Shown: positions 12,501-23,705 of the stretch, in pieces | Position numbering within the stretch: the stretch's first letter is position 1 | Layout of the letters: each line of letters starts with the position of its first letter | Assembly (NCBI RefSeq): GCF_900005765.1 | Contig: NC_041691.1 | Span: forward strand, 868,001-932,000 | Length of the DNA: 64,000 nt | Direction of reading: 5' to 3' | DNA from: Plasmodium relictum | Lineage: Eukaryota > Apicomplexa > Aconoidasida > Haemosporida > Plasmodiidae | Position numbers and translations under genes: made by a program | Notes under the pieces: generated by a model | What the model saw: only the letters and a program-made list of their open reading frames with translations | What the model was told of the DNA's origin: nothing | Database searches by the model: none

Positions 12501-13366
12501 ATTAAAGTAGAATTATATGGGCATATCTTAGAATTATCTATAAATTTTTTAGTTCTTTCTAATGACTTTCTAACTGGGATATCTAATATATATTTTAAAT
12601 CATCATATAGATTAGTTTTTGTTCTAACACTATAATACAAATTCTTTTTATTTACACTACTTCTTTTAATTAAGCAATTACTTAAATCAAAATTTAAATT
12701 TTTTAAAATATCACTTTGAACATTTTTTGTGCAGGTTGCTGTTAAGCACATAACAGGTATTTCTTTTAATATACTTCTTAATTCATTTAATTTTCTATAT
12801 GATGGTCTGAAATCATGACCCCATTCAGACATACAGTGAACTTCATCAATTGCTATTAATAATATTCTTTTTTTTAATAATGTAAATAAATTTTTATTAT
12901 TTAATGCATATTCTGGACTACAATATACTATATTATATACACCATGTTTAATTTGAGTTAAAATTTTTTCACTATTCATTTTTTGACCACTTCCCAAAAA
13001 TACTGAAGATATTTTTTTTCGGTTTAAATTATCTACTTGATCTTTCATTAAAGATATTAAAGGTGATATAACAATTGTAAATTTTTTTTTTGATTCATCC
13101 ATTAATGAGGGAATCTGATAGCATAGAGACTTACCCATTCCAGTAGCCATAACAATAAAACTATCTCTTTTATGAAAAGTTGCATGAACTGCTTCTACTT
13201 GAAAATCTTTTAAATTTTTATAACCAAAATGCTTTTTTTGTGCTATTTCCATTTTTATTTTTAATTCTTCTAAGGAATAGTTAATATTAGAATCAATATC
13301 AGAATTCTCAGTATCTGAGCTACTTACAGTTTTTTTTGCTGTAATATATTTCATCATTTTTATCAA
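9557..13366 (-). CDS. RecQ-family ATP-dependent DNA helicase (WRN/BLM-like)
   Basis: Single exon of 1269 residues. The helicase core starts near residue 48 (FGYKNLKDFQVEAV). Walker A is GMGKS (76-80), motif II is DEVH (174-177; most RecQ proteins have DEAH), motif III is LTAT (208-211), and motif VI is QQVGRAGRD. A RecQ zinc-binding region follows (CRRKKIYEYF to CARCDNC), then an RQC winged helix containing NWWSSFMKVARNDKF, and an HRDC-like segment (MLEARKQNIPPFQLISDQ). The last 350 residues or so are Asn-rich and low complexity. RecQ helicases unwind forks, recombination intermediates and G-quadruplexes. The P. falciparum gene at the syntenic position is the one usually called PfWRN, from memory. 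No exonuclease domain is present, unlike human WRN. Three Met codons lie within the first five residues, so the exact start is uncertain by a few codons. Confidence 0.93.
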   Translation of the reverse strand: MIKMMKYITAKKTVSSSDTENSDIDSNINYSLEELKIKMEIAQKKHFGYKNLKDFQVEAVHATFHKRDSFIVMATGMGKSLCYQIPSLMDESKKKFTIVISPLISLMKDQVDNLNRKKISSVFLGSGQKMNSEKILTQIKHGVYNIVYCSPEYALNNKNLFTLLKKRILLIAIDEVHCMSEWGHDFRPSYRKLNELRSILKEIPVMCLTATCTKNVQSDILKNLNFDLSNCLIKRSSVNKKNLYYSVRTKTNLYDDLKYILDIPVRKSLERTKKFIDNSKICPYNSTLIYVNSKKECESIHDFLKDKGLLVSMYHADLSNEEKKDAHEKFLKDEIQIIVATVAFGMGIDKPDIRRIIHYGFARSLEAYVQQVGRAGRDNSNAEAILFFNINDESKTKNIILRENTANNLIETNFERVKHIITMFTDASDYAYSTACRRKKIYEYFDEKPLKAIDIDIFDQKNNEGVCYYVEKYDIYLCARCDNCMHYLSVIKKKKKEIGKIYSNTNNISINNSILKGKDNENHEKDDNNKNARKNIKISNLSSSIFDDLVDLTHELKVLLSCISSLKGKTGISTICKILVKSKESSIIKKNYHNIKEYGKGEHKSTNWWSSFMKVARNDKFIKETLNYGSDMSYISIGLTSKGEKFINGEEKYIISLPFFLSNSMKNSDNKKNNKNKSKNKNKNKYNRNYEVEINSTERNDFASTDTNKKKFQNYFINNLEKENFKKDDSEVDEKFSQENINNNNKNTINKYDYFNIDKNSYHKDNEEKERKLTNEQINDSIMKILLRTRMLEARKQNIPPFQLISDQPLKDICYKRLTSVDLIRKHVDNISPICPNNFLEKIVSGIRGFCLLHELETDININYYNQNNISSVPNIQESSLNKFSNLISSFEYDKNQNITTQNNEKNKYRYFNNRDNNQHFSERNYINNNNNVSNYKSNYPNNNDRNYIPNNINNNYNKAIYNEYKDDLECKKYPNNNNYIRGNHAINNVDEYNNGDKSSYKNVYNRDQIDNNNHYSKFNVNNFNNKHDISHHNNDNYYNKHQQNYLSRDIKNMNVNNKSSHIDSGFNRDNPNGNINKMLKNEKLTVLNKLCYKDCDNSNYDHNNSSKMKNDLSAFFDDDFKFINEVQNLSLSEKSSLLENKRDKEDIAKIHNFPYFENKEKTRINEYCMNEQKSLNINQNNKTHLKMSHNFSSVNNNLNLSEKVFINSLNTKSTIEEKKKDFINEKKKKLDLIDSFTYDDNKNYEKDTLIHSTNFENLSFRDLKKRKI
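10130..10660 (-). repeat. Asn-rich low-complexity coding tract in the RecQ gene
   Basis: AAT/AAC codons dominate this stretch of the RecQ reading frame, with frequent Tyr, His and Asp. It lies after the HRDC-like segment. The A/T periodicity also creates spurious open frames on the opposite strand. Confidence 0.8.
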
Positions 13367-13522
13367 AAAAAAAATAATTATCTATATAATTATGTATATA
13401 TATTTATTACACTATTTGTATATATATATGAATACATGTTCAAATAAACAAATACCCTTTTTATCAAAGGATTTTAAACTATTTTTAAAAAAACAATAAA
13501 GAAAATGCCATCTTGGGATATT

Positions 13523-13581
<59 letters not shown>

Positions 13582-14489
13582 TTTTTATGTGACAAAATTT
13601 TAAAAATATATAAACATTTATAAAAAGAAATTAATTTTAATATTTTATATAATAAAAGAAATTCATATAAAAACTTTGCTTACATTTCTCTATATCTTAT
13701 AAAAAATACATAAAAAGCCATAACCATTTATATAATATATATGTATGTAACAATATAAATGAAAATTTAAAGTCCTATTCATAAAAAAGATTTTAAATTA
13801 AAAATTTTGTAGCTATTGTCTTAATATGACATTTTTATTTTATTTTTATATATTCTTTTTAAATGTGTATTCCTCTTTTTTTTTTTTTCTTTTAAAATAG
13901 TCAAAAAAAAAAAAATACAATTTAATAATTTAAGATATATTTACATAAAAAAACATTAATAATAATTATATATATAAATAAAATATGTATTTTTTTAAAA
14001 TTATACAAAATTTTGCTATTTTTTTGTAATTTTTTAAAAATTCTATGAAATATTTGTTGATTCCCTTTTTTTTTTTATATGAAATCTTCAAAATTATTTA
14101 AACAAGACTGATCATAATTACATCTTTTTTTTTTTATTTATATAAATTACATTATGATAGTTTTTTTTTAATTTTTTGTATAAATTTAAAATATTATTTA
14201 TTTTAATATTAAAAAATTATTGTTTTTGTATTTATGCATTTTTTTCTCTTTTAATAATAAATTCTTATAAAAAAATATATAGTGTAAAATATATTAAGAC
14301 ACTTTATTAAATTCATTTTTAAAAAGCATGTTAAAAAATATATAAGAATAAATATAACATAAAAAAAAAAAAACCCAATTCAGAAAAAAAAATATACTAA
14401 AAATTTTTTTTTTATTTCAGATATTTATTTCAAGCAAAAATATATTCAAATTCCGAAAAAATCAAAAAAATAAAATAAAGTAAAAATAA
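13367..14489. other. Spacer: RecQ 5' region and coatomer beta 3' region
   Basis: About 1.1 kb of A/T DNA between two minus-strand genes. It contains a long TA microsatellite at about 13525-13579 and many homopolymers, and no coding signal. Confidence 0.5.
13525..13579. repeat. (TA)n microsatellite
   Basis: An unbroken TA dinucleotide run of roughly 27 units, about 150 bases upstream of the RecQ start codon. It is the longest pure TA run I noticed in the window and should be length-polymorphic. Confidence 0.85.
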
Positions 14490-17400
14490 TCAATTTTCTT
14501 TATTTATTTCCGTTTGAACAAGTGTTATTTTATCTCCTAAACTAAGAGCTATTCCCTATTTGAAAAAAAAAAATATAAAAAAAAAAAGTGAACAGAATAT
14601 ATAAAAATTTATAAACCAAGTATTTCATATTAAAAAAAGACAACAAAATGAAATAAAATCCATATAAAATTATTATTTTTGTTTTATTTATTTATTTTTT
14701 AAATACTTGTGTTCTGCTTCGAACTCTTATACTTCCTGATAATTTCCCATCAGAATTTTTTTGAATAGATAAGTTGGCTAAGGAATCTTCTCCAAATATG
14801 CTTCGAGAAAATAAGTTGATAGCAAAGAAAGCTGAGTTATTAATTAAACATTTCAAATCTTCTAAATTTGAAATGTAAGATATATATATATCAATTGGAT
14901 TAACGTTAGCTTGTTCAGGCCTATTTTTAGTTTCTAATTCATAATATTCTAAAGGCATAAACTTCTCAACTATAGTCATGTTAGTATTTTTTATAATCAG
15001 CTTCAATAATTCAAATGCATCTCTGAAAAATAAATAATGTAAACATAAATATATATATATATATATATATATAGAGTGAAAGAGAAAAAAAAAAAAAAGA
15101 GAGAAAATGATTTTTTTTTTTTTTTTTGAAGTTAAAACCTGATAGAGGTATTAATATTAATTTTATTTTCCCATTCAAATTCAGACCACATTATACGAAA
15201 AAGATGGGAAGATATAAATGAAGCATTTATATAATCAGTCATATTAATATTCAATTCATTTAACACAATATAATTTTTATTACTATCATTTTTTTTTTCA
15301 TAAAAAATGTATCCAAATATGATTCCTGTTTCTGTTGTATGAACTTTTACACTTATTTTAAATTTGCGTTTTTCATACGGAGATAAATTAAATACTGGTA
15401 TTTTATCTATAGGTTTTAAATTTCCATGAGTTGATAAATTGAAGTATATGTTTTGTAAGTATACTCCTGATTGATTATATACATAAAATTCTATAATTAA
15501 ATTAATGTTTGAAATAATAGGGAATGCTTCAATAAATATATCATCGTCTGTTCCTGTTAATCTTTGGGAATTATATAATTTAGCTAAGAATAAGGAAGAG
15601 TAATTATGCTTAAATGAAGGATATTTAAATTCATTTTCTTCAAATAAAATGTCATTATTTAATGTATACTTTAATTTCAGTTTTTCTAAATTTTCATTCG
15701 TTGAAATAGACTCCTCATCAAGCATGTTTAGTATATTTTTTTTTTCTTTTAATACTCTGAAATAAATATCATCGTCTACATTTGCCTTATCTTGTTCACA
15801 TATTGGCATTTCATCATTTGGAAGTTTGCTTATATCAATTAATTCTGTTGGAATATCTTTATTTATTCTATTTTTCTTTTTAATATTTTTATAAGTAGAA
15901 CCGTATATACAGCAATATTTTTCTTCTTCTTTTTCCAAAAACTTTTGAAAATAATCATCTCCGTTTAAAAAAGTTCTTATTAAATTTTGAGTTTGCTTAT
16001 CTATAATCTTCTTTCCATTAGTTATTTTTAAAAATATCTTTAGACATTGATTTATTCTGATAAGATTGCTATCATTTTCATAAATACTAATTGCACACTT
16101 TGCGTTTTTCTGGCCTATATATTTTATAATACTTGCTAATATATATATAGATTTATTTCTAAATTCATTAATATTTTCAATTAAAAATTCGCTATTTGAA
16201 TTGCTTATTTTTTCAGTTACACTACCATTTTGAAGTGTTTTATTTAATTCTTTTGAATTATATGACGAATTTCTTGAAAGACTGTTTGCTGATTGATTTG
16301 AAGAAATATTTAAAAACTCAAAGGAATCATTAACTTTTGATAATAATTTTAAATATAATTTTGTTAGACAAACACATATAACACATAAAAGTAAATCGTC
16401 ATTTTCACATAATAAATCATAAGCAAACGAATGCAAATTATTTTTATTGTCATCTGAAGATAAATTGTAATTTTTTAAAAATGCTTCTGTTGCATATGTG
16501 CCATCTTCTAATATTACAGTTTTTGTCTGAATATTAGAATTTGATAAATTAAAATTCATCGTTTTATTTTTTTTAAATTTCTCATTTTGTATTTTATTAA
16601 TAATGTCTAAGTCAATATTACTATTTAAAAATGAAGATAAATTTTCATATAATTTGTTCATAAAATCAGTAATCATATTTTCATCATTCATATATTGTCC
16701 TAATATCCAGAAGAAAATTCTTAATATAGTGGGTTTTTTAATGTCAAAAATAGCATCAAATATTTTCTGAAGTATATTCTTTTGAAAAATTTTATTGTTT
16801 GCTAGCTTTCTGATACATACTGCTGCTTCATAATTTATTTCTTTTTCATCATCGTTTACATATAATAATAACAAATCAACGATGTTTAAGCATTCATTAG
16901 AATGCATATTACATATATGTTGTAATGATTTAATTAGAATTTTTTTATAACTATTCACTTCTTGATAGTTCGTTGACATATTATTCATTTGAAAAATATC
17001 ATTAATATTTTTAAAGCTGTTTAATTGATGATTTGTATTTGTTTGCATATTTTTTTGAGTTAAATTCTTTGCATAAACAATTTGATCATTTAACTTTAAT
17101 AATTCCTTTTTTAAAACATTTAAAACTAAATGTACGTTCCTTTTTGTTAATACATGTAATACCAAATTTAAAATTTTTATTTTTATATCTCTTGAAGGAA
17201 AGCTTAAAGCTCTCAATAAATCCATGATATAATTTTCTAATATATGTTTCCATTTACACATAATATAATACAATTTATCAATAACAATTAATTTAATATT
17301 ATTATCATGCTGATTAATCAGTAACTTAATAAAACACTCACTAGCTGTTTTTATGCTTAAAGCAGAATTGCTCATATATAGAAGACAACATGCTCCCTCA

Positions 17401-18503
17401 TATAATACACTATTACTAACATTTTTACTTAGCATATTTAAAAGTATTTTAATAACATTATTTTTATATTGACTATAATCATTTTCGTTTACTTTTTTCT
17501 TTTTTAATTGATGAATATCTTCACCCAATTCATATAATAAACAATTTTTCCCATTTAAATTATCATTATTATTATTATTATAAATATCTTTCTTTTTATA
17601 ACTAGTATTAATATTTCTTTCATTATCTATTAGTTCCTTTTTTCTCTTTATAGCTAAATCTTGTTCTTGTTCTTGTTCTTCATTTTCATTTTCATAAATT
17701 TCTTCTTCTGAGCCATTTTCCTCTCTGTCTTCTTCATTTTCTTCATCTTCATCATTTATTAGTAAATATGAGTCATCAAATACATGAGGAATATACAACT
17801 TTTTGAATAAATGTATAACCTCTAATAGTATTACATCAGCAGTATCATATAATTGATCATTTAAGGAAAGTATGTATTTTAATGTGGTTAAAGGATCAAT
17901 ATCTGTCAGCATAGACAATGCACTGCGTTTCGTAGATATGTCATTTTCAAGAAATAACATTTTTTCTACTTCCTTAACAGAATTAGGTATTACATCGAGT
18001 CCATGTTCTTTGATAATTGTATGAATACAACTTATTGCATTTTTTCTTACGTAACTATGCCTATGACTTAAATTTTTTGTAATAGCTTCAATTAATGGAT
18101 CTAATATTTTTAAATATTTTATTTTACTTAATAATCTTAAAGTTGATCCTCTCACATATTCATTAGGAGAAATAATATCATTTCTTAAAGCATTGCAAAC
18201 TAATATCATTTCTTCTTTTAGACTACCATCGTTATTACATTTATCAACAATTTCAAAAAAAATATGACTCATCTTTTTTAATCTATGATCTTTATGAGGT
18301 ACTATGAATCTTATTACACACATCAATAGGTTTCCATATGGCTCCCCCTGTATAATATTAAAAATCAAATTCTCCATTCCTTCAATTTTTTTCTCAACAT
18401 TTTGACTTTCCAATTTCTTTTGAATTTCATTTATAGATGGGATTTCATAATTATCTGTACAAATATAAAGGGTGCAGTTGTTCTCTATTTCATAGCTACA
18501 CAT
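14490..18503 (-). CDS. COPB: Coatomer subunit beta (beta-COP), 3 exons
   Basis: Exons 18503-15139, 15022-14707 and 14555-14490 join in frame to about 1248 residues. The N-terminal part is a HEAT-like solenoid of the adaptin type (SPNEYVRGSTLRLLSKIKYL and RHSYVRKNAISCIHTI are the classic beta-COP/adaptin repeats). An acidic Glu/Asp-rich insert lies near residues 245-285. The C-terminal appendage-type domain begins around the DDDIFIEAFPI block and ends with GIALSLGDKI, which is only recovered by splicing in the last short exon. Beta-COP is a core subunit of the COPI coat that retrieves cargo from Golgi to ER. Length is somewhat above the usual 950 residues because of low-complexity insertions. 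Confidence 0.95.
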
Positions 18504-20313
18504 TTTTTCAAACTTATGTGTATCTAAATATACTGTACATATATTCGAAAAATAGGAATTTATAAAATTTTATTATAATTAAAAGAATTGCAAATACTAG
18601 AACTTATACTATTCATTAAGCAGTTTAAAATGTATTTTTTAAATTCCTATTAAATAATGTATACTACAATAACAATATTTTCATAAAAACCTAACTACAT
18701 GTAACTTATACTTACACATTTCAAAAATAAAAGGATAAATTACATCAATTATAAAAAATTTAAATGAAAAAATGCATATTATTCACTTATAAAAAATTAT
18801 TCATACTCTCTATCAAAATATATACGTATAATTCATGTAAAAAAAATAATAAAATAAAATAATAATTAAAGTTGTACAAAAATAAATAAAAAATTAGTCA
18901 AAAAATAAAATATTTCGAAAAAATTTACTAACTAAATTATATATGATATGAAATAGTTTTAAAAAAATAAGTATACTATATATATATATATATATATTTA
19001 TTTACATTAAACAATTTGTTAATAAAAAGTATTCATTTAAATATAAATTTTTTCAGTAATATTAAATATTCTAAATATATATATATATATATATATATTT
19101 ATGTATATATAATCATATTTTAATATTTAAGGAGGATAAATTTTATTTTATGTATTTATTTATTTATTCATTTTTTTCTTTATAACAAAAAAATGAGTTC
19201 AATATACTGAACATTAAATATTATTTATAAAAAATTCTTTTAAAATCTCAACCATATATTTCATAAAATAGTTATTTTTTTGAAATATGAATATTTATTT
19301 TCTAAAATAAAAAAAAAAAAAAAACCTATTTATATAACAAACTATGTTTATATTTATCAAAAAATAATTATTAAAATATATAAATTTAAAATTTTTATAT
19401 GTATTTGTATTTTAACTCTTTTACTTGATGCATGTTATATTATTTGAGTATAACGATACTAATAATATATATAATGTATTATAAAAATAAATGTGTATAT
19501 ATTATATATATATTTCATTTAACAACATTAATTTTACAAGAACACAATATAAAAAAAAATTAAAAAAAAAAGGAATATATATATATATTTATGTTGATAT
19601 AAAAACTAATTTTGTAAAAGCATTTAATTTAAATGTAAACAATTATCTTGTAAAGATATTATTTATTATAAAGATACAAAATTTTTATTTTTATTATATT
19701 TTATTTTTTTTTATGTAATAATTTTAGTAGTACATATATTTGAAAATATATATATATATTTTTATCTTTATTTTTCAGTAAATTTTGAATGAATTTTTAT
19801 TTTTTTTTATTTCCAACATTAAACACATATTTTTCATTTTTACTAAATATATATATAATATTTAGGAATTTATATTATATAAAAAAATTATATATATTTT
19901 TTTTTTATAAATAATTTTTAAATTAATAATTTATATTCAAAATCTTTTTTTTTTTTTGTGTAGAAACTTGATCTAATAAGTATATAAGAAAAAATAAAAA
20001 TACATTTGTTAATAATATAAATTAATGAGCTTATAGATAAATTCTTTTAAAAATTATAAAATATGTTCTTATATTCATAAATATATATATATATATATAT
20101 ATAATCAATTTTAATTTTTTACATATAGAAAAAAAATAAAATTCTATTATATAAGACGAATAATATTTTACAAAATATGTAAAATTACAAAATTTGTTAT
20201 CATTTTTTAACTTTTTTCAACTTAATTTTTTTTTTTTTCTTTTATTTTTTAGGAAATATTTTGATTTGAAAACACATTTTTAAGAGTGTTTTTTTTTTTT
20301 TTTTCTTGATAAT
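18504..20313. other. Divergent intergenic region, coatomer beta / mitochondrial uL15
   Basis: About 1.8 kb of A/T DNA that must hold both promoters. It contains several TA runs (near 18976, 19074 and 20082) and T runs immediately upstream of 20314. The plus-strand open frame at 19491-19718 is compositional. No RNA gene seen. Confidence 0.5.
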
Positions 20314-21456
20314 ATGATAAAAAATGGTAAATTATGTAGTACTTTAACAAAATTCTTATGCACTAATAAGTTTCCATTATTTAGATACATAAGTAGTCGG
20401 AACTATTTTGAAAAGGGCAATGTGAAAAATGTAAGTGGAGAAAATAGTAATTTGAAGGATTCAATTAATCAACATAATTGTAATTTATCTGAATTAAAAA
20501 TAGCAAAACATTTTAGGGAAATTTTTCATGATGGATCAGAAAAAAATTTTGAAAGTCATCCATTTAATAGAAGATTTGCTTATAGTAAAAAAAGTTTTTT
20601 TCCTATTGAACCTAGAAATCTAAGATCCTTAGGATTAAATAGACAAAGAAAAAAAAAAAGAGGAAGGGGAGATAAATGCCCAGGTAAGGGAATAAGAGAC
20701 AAACACAAACATAGAAAATCTGGTAGACCTAATAGTCGAACATTTGAGAGTGGTAGAACCCCTTTATATAGAAGATTACCAAAATGGCCTGAAGCATGGT
20801 TAAGTAGACAAAAGAAAAATTATGATTGTTTAAATTTATCTAAATTGAGATATTTTATTGAAAAAGGGAGATTAGATATCAGATTTCCTATTACTCAAAG
20901 ACATTTACATGATTCAAAATGTGTAAAAGTAAAAAATGGAGTAAAACTATTTAACGTTAATGATTATCCATTCCCTTACAAAATTGATATCGAAGTTTCT
21001 AACGCAGATCAATCCTCTATAGACGTTATCAAAAAAGTTGGAGGATCAGTTACTATTATTTATATGGAAAGAGTTAATTTAAGAGCTCATATAAAGCCTT
21101 ATAAATTTGAAATTTTACCAAAAACAGCAAGACCAAACCTTGATATGATTCATTTTTTAGAAAGAATGAGAAGTAAAGGGTGTATTGTTAAATATATCAA
21201 ACCTTTATGGTTAATAGAAGAAGAAAAAAGAATTATAAATGAATTAACAGAAATGGAAGAAACTTCTAAATTATGTGAAGAATTTGATACAAACAAAACT
21301 ACTCGTATAAAAGGAAAAGGAAATAGTGTAAATGATGAGAAATATAAATATGAACAAGAAGAAGAAGAAGAAGAAGAAGAAGACGAAGACGAAAAAAGAG
21401 AGAGGTTATTGCAAAAATATCGACTACAGTATACCCAAATGAGAAAAGATGATTAA
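20314..21456 (+). CDS. Mitochondrial-type large-subunit ribosomal protein uL15
   Basis: Single exon of 380 residues. The uL15 signature spans about residues 104-157: a basic Gly-rich loop (KKRGRGDKCPGKGIRDKHK) followed by SGRTPLYRRLPK. The N-terminus is rich in Lys, Arg, Ser and Phe without a hydrophobic secretory signal, as in a mitochondrial presequence. The start is the first ATG after a long T run. The C-terminus is a Glu/Asp run (EEEEEEEEDEDE) followed by KRER, a parasite-type extension. uL15 stabilises the large subunit near the central protuberance. A second uL15 with a secretory signal lies at 44084-45676, which supports this one serving the mitochondrion. Targeting is inferred. Confidence 0.88.
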   Translation: MIKNGKLCSTLTKFLCTNKFPLFRYISSRNYFEKGNVKNVSGENSNLKDSINQHNCNLSELKIAKHFREIFHDGSEKNFESHPFNRRFAYSKKSFFPIEPRNLRSLGLNRQRKKKRGRGDKCPGKGIRDKHKHRKSGRPNSRTFESGRTPLYRRLPKWPEAWLSRQKKNYDCLNLSKLRYFIEKGRLDIRFPITQRHLHDSKCVKVKNGVKLFNVNDYPFPYKIDIEVSNADQSSIDVIKKVGGSVTIIYMERVNLRAHIKPYKFEILPKTARPNLDMIHFLERMRSKGCIVKYIKPLWLIEEEKRIINELTEMEETSKLCEEFDTNKTTRIKGKGNSVNDEKYKYEQEEEEEEEEDEDEKRERLLQKYRLQYTQMRKDD

Positions 21457-21827
21457 AAAAAAAAAAGAAATTGTATTTATGTATAAAGCAGGAGAAAAAT
21501 TGCATATTAAAATTAAATAAATATTATATTGATAATATGAAAACCAAAATAATTTATTTTAAAAATTTTTTTTATTTTATTTATTAATTTTTTTTTAATT
21601 ATAATAACTATATATATATATACATATAAGAATTAAAAAAATATATATTAATTTATAGATTTAAAAAAAAAAAAAAAAAGCATAAATTAGAAGACTTTAA
21701 GATAAATATATATTTTTAATTAAAATAATTAATAATATCAATTAATGTATTAAAAAAATATAAATAAAATTTATGTATGCTAATAAAATTTGTTTTAAAA
21801 AAAATCTATATATTTTTAATGTATTAT
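21457..21827. other. Convergent spacer
   Basis: About 370 bases of A/T DNA between the ends of the uL15 and BAP-like genes. Only 3' UTR material is expected. Nothing else seen. Confidence 0.6.
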
Positions 21828-22442
21828 TTAACGCCTTTGTCTTAATTCTGCTTTTTTCTTATTTTTATCAGTAAGAATAGAAGATTCTACTTTATCACTC
21901 TTATTTTCTTCTTCTGCTTCATTAGATTCATTTTTTTTTGTTAATACTTTATCTTCACCTTTTATTTCATCTGTATGTTTTAGTTCTCTGTTTTCTAATT
22001 CACCATCCCTGAACTTTCCTTCTAATATTTTTTCATATTCTTGATCACTTTTTTTTACTTTTTCCCTATAGTATTTAAGTAAGTATGTAAAACGAATATA
22101 AAAAATCCAAGTTATTGAACATAATAATAAAATCCAGAAATTTCTCTGAAGTCTCATTTTTTTTAAATATGATCTATTTAAATTAAGTGAATTAATGTTT
22201 TCAAAATTTATTTTCTCATTATCATACTTATTTAATTCAAGAATTGTACACGATAATCTTAATAATGAATATAAGGATATAATTGATGATATTGATATAT
22301 TTATTTTATGATCGTAAATTTGGAAATTAATACTTTTTTTATGAAGAGAAATAGCTAAACTCTGAAGCATTGCTACACCACTTAATAGCAAAATAGATAA
22401 AAGTATTCCAGTAGGCAAAAAGAAAAAAGCGATATCTTTCAT
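21828..22442 (-). CDS. BAP29/BAP31-like ER membrane protein
   Basis: Single exon of 204 residues. Three hydrophobic helices lie at about 4-27, 46-67 and 103-125, followed by a charged, coiled-coil-prone tail. The segment ILELNKYDNEKINF, then KKMRLQRNFWILLL, matches the BAP31 layout, in which a charged KYD segment and a KLFRAQRN motif precede the third helix. BAP31-type proteins are ER membrane chaperones that sort membrane cargo. The C-terminus ends in basic residues (AELRQRR) rather than the KKxx retrieval signal of mammalian BAP31. The family assignment comes from motif and topology comparison only, so treat it as probable. Start is the first Met of a compact frame. Confidence 0.7.
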   Translation of the reverse strand: MKDIAFFFLPTGILLSILLLSGVAMLQSLAISLHKKSINFQIYDHKINISISSIISLYSLLRLSCTILELNKYDNEKINFENINSLNLNRSYLKKMRLQRNFWILLLCSITWIFYIRFTYLLKYYREKVKKSDQEYEKILEGKFRDGELENRELKHTDEIKGEDKVLTKKNESNEAEEENKSDKVESSILTDKNKKKAELRQRR

Positions 22443-23705
22443 TTTTTTCTAACAACATAAATGAATCTAAATTTTTTTATAATAAAAATTGTAATTTTAT
22501 TATTTAGGCCAACATGAAAAATGTAATATAATATATATATATATATATATGCTTCTATTATATTTACTTTATAAATATATATAATAAAATAAAAAACTTT
22601 TAATATTAATGAATATCTATTTATTATAAAATACTAAACAATTTAACATGCCAAAGTACTTTTTTTCTTCCTATTTTTTTTATTTTTATTTTTCATTTTT
22701 TTTATTATTTTTTATTTTATATATTTTTTTATTTTACTTTTATTTTTTTTTTTTTTTAAATTCAAATTGCAATAATATCTTTGATTCCATTAAAATTTTT
22801 TATTTTATATTTTTTTTTTTAAATTTTAAAAATTAGCTACAGTAGATTAATTTTCCTAATTATCATTGCATTTTCTTTTTTTCACTCTTTAAAATAAAGC
22901 TTCAAATAATAATAAACTATATATTTTACTGTAATTTTTTGAACTATAAACATAAATATATTATATTTATATTTATCTTATCTTTTTTTTTATACACAAA
23001 ATTAAAGAAATTAAGTTATAATATTTTTAACATACTATATATGCTAGAACAAAAAAAAATTCTTAAATAAATAGTATATATATAAATACTTATTTATAAT
23101 TTTACTTTTTAGTTCAAAATATTTTTAGTAATATTAAATAAAGAATAGAACAAAGAAAAAAAATATAGTTTATTATCTTTTTGGATTTTAAAATAACTGT
23201 ATAAAAGAAAAAAAAAAGCAAAAGAATATATGGCAAAACAAAGATAAAATTTTTGGAAATATTTTATTTAAAAAAAGATGTTCCATGTTACTTTAACAAA
23301 ATTTAAATTAATTAATAAATTATAAAAGGTAGAAATATTTTTTAAAAGTTAAAACAGGAATTCAAACTGATGTTATTAAAGTAACTATATATGAAAATAA
23401 AACATTTTAATCTCTAATTTTTTAACATCATATATTTAAAGAAAAATAAAATAGTCATAAAATAATTAAAAAATGAAAAAATGAGTTTCATTTATTTTAC
23501 AAAAAACAAATATTGAAAGCATAAAATAAAAGTATAAGTAAATTCTTTTATTTTTATAAAATATATATATAACCACGAAAATTAATAAAAAAATCAAATA
23601 TAATATGAATTCGAAATTTTATCTTTGTTCACTTTTCTTCTAAGTAGTACATATAATTTTTTAAACTGTATATAGATATATTATTTTTTATCTTATGTTG
23701 TCTTT
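22443..23705. other. Spacer: BAP-like 5' region and DPH2 3' region
   Basis: About 1.26 kb of A/T DNA between two minus-strand genes, with a Phe/Tyr-rich spurious open frame at 22648-22836 (+). No supported gene or RNA. Confidence 0.5.

Noticed and set aside
22648-22836. Plus-strand open frame rich in Phe and Tyr
   Set aside because: Translation of poly-T/A DNA; no conserved feature.
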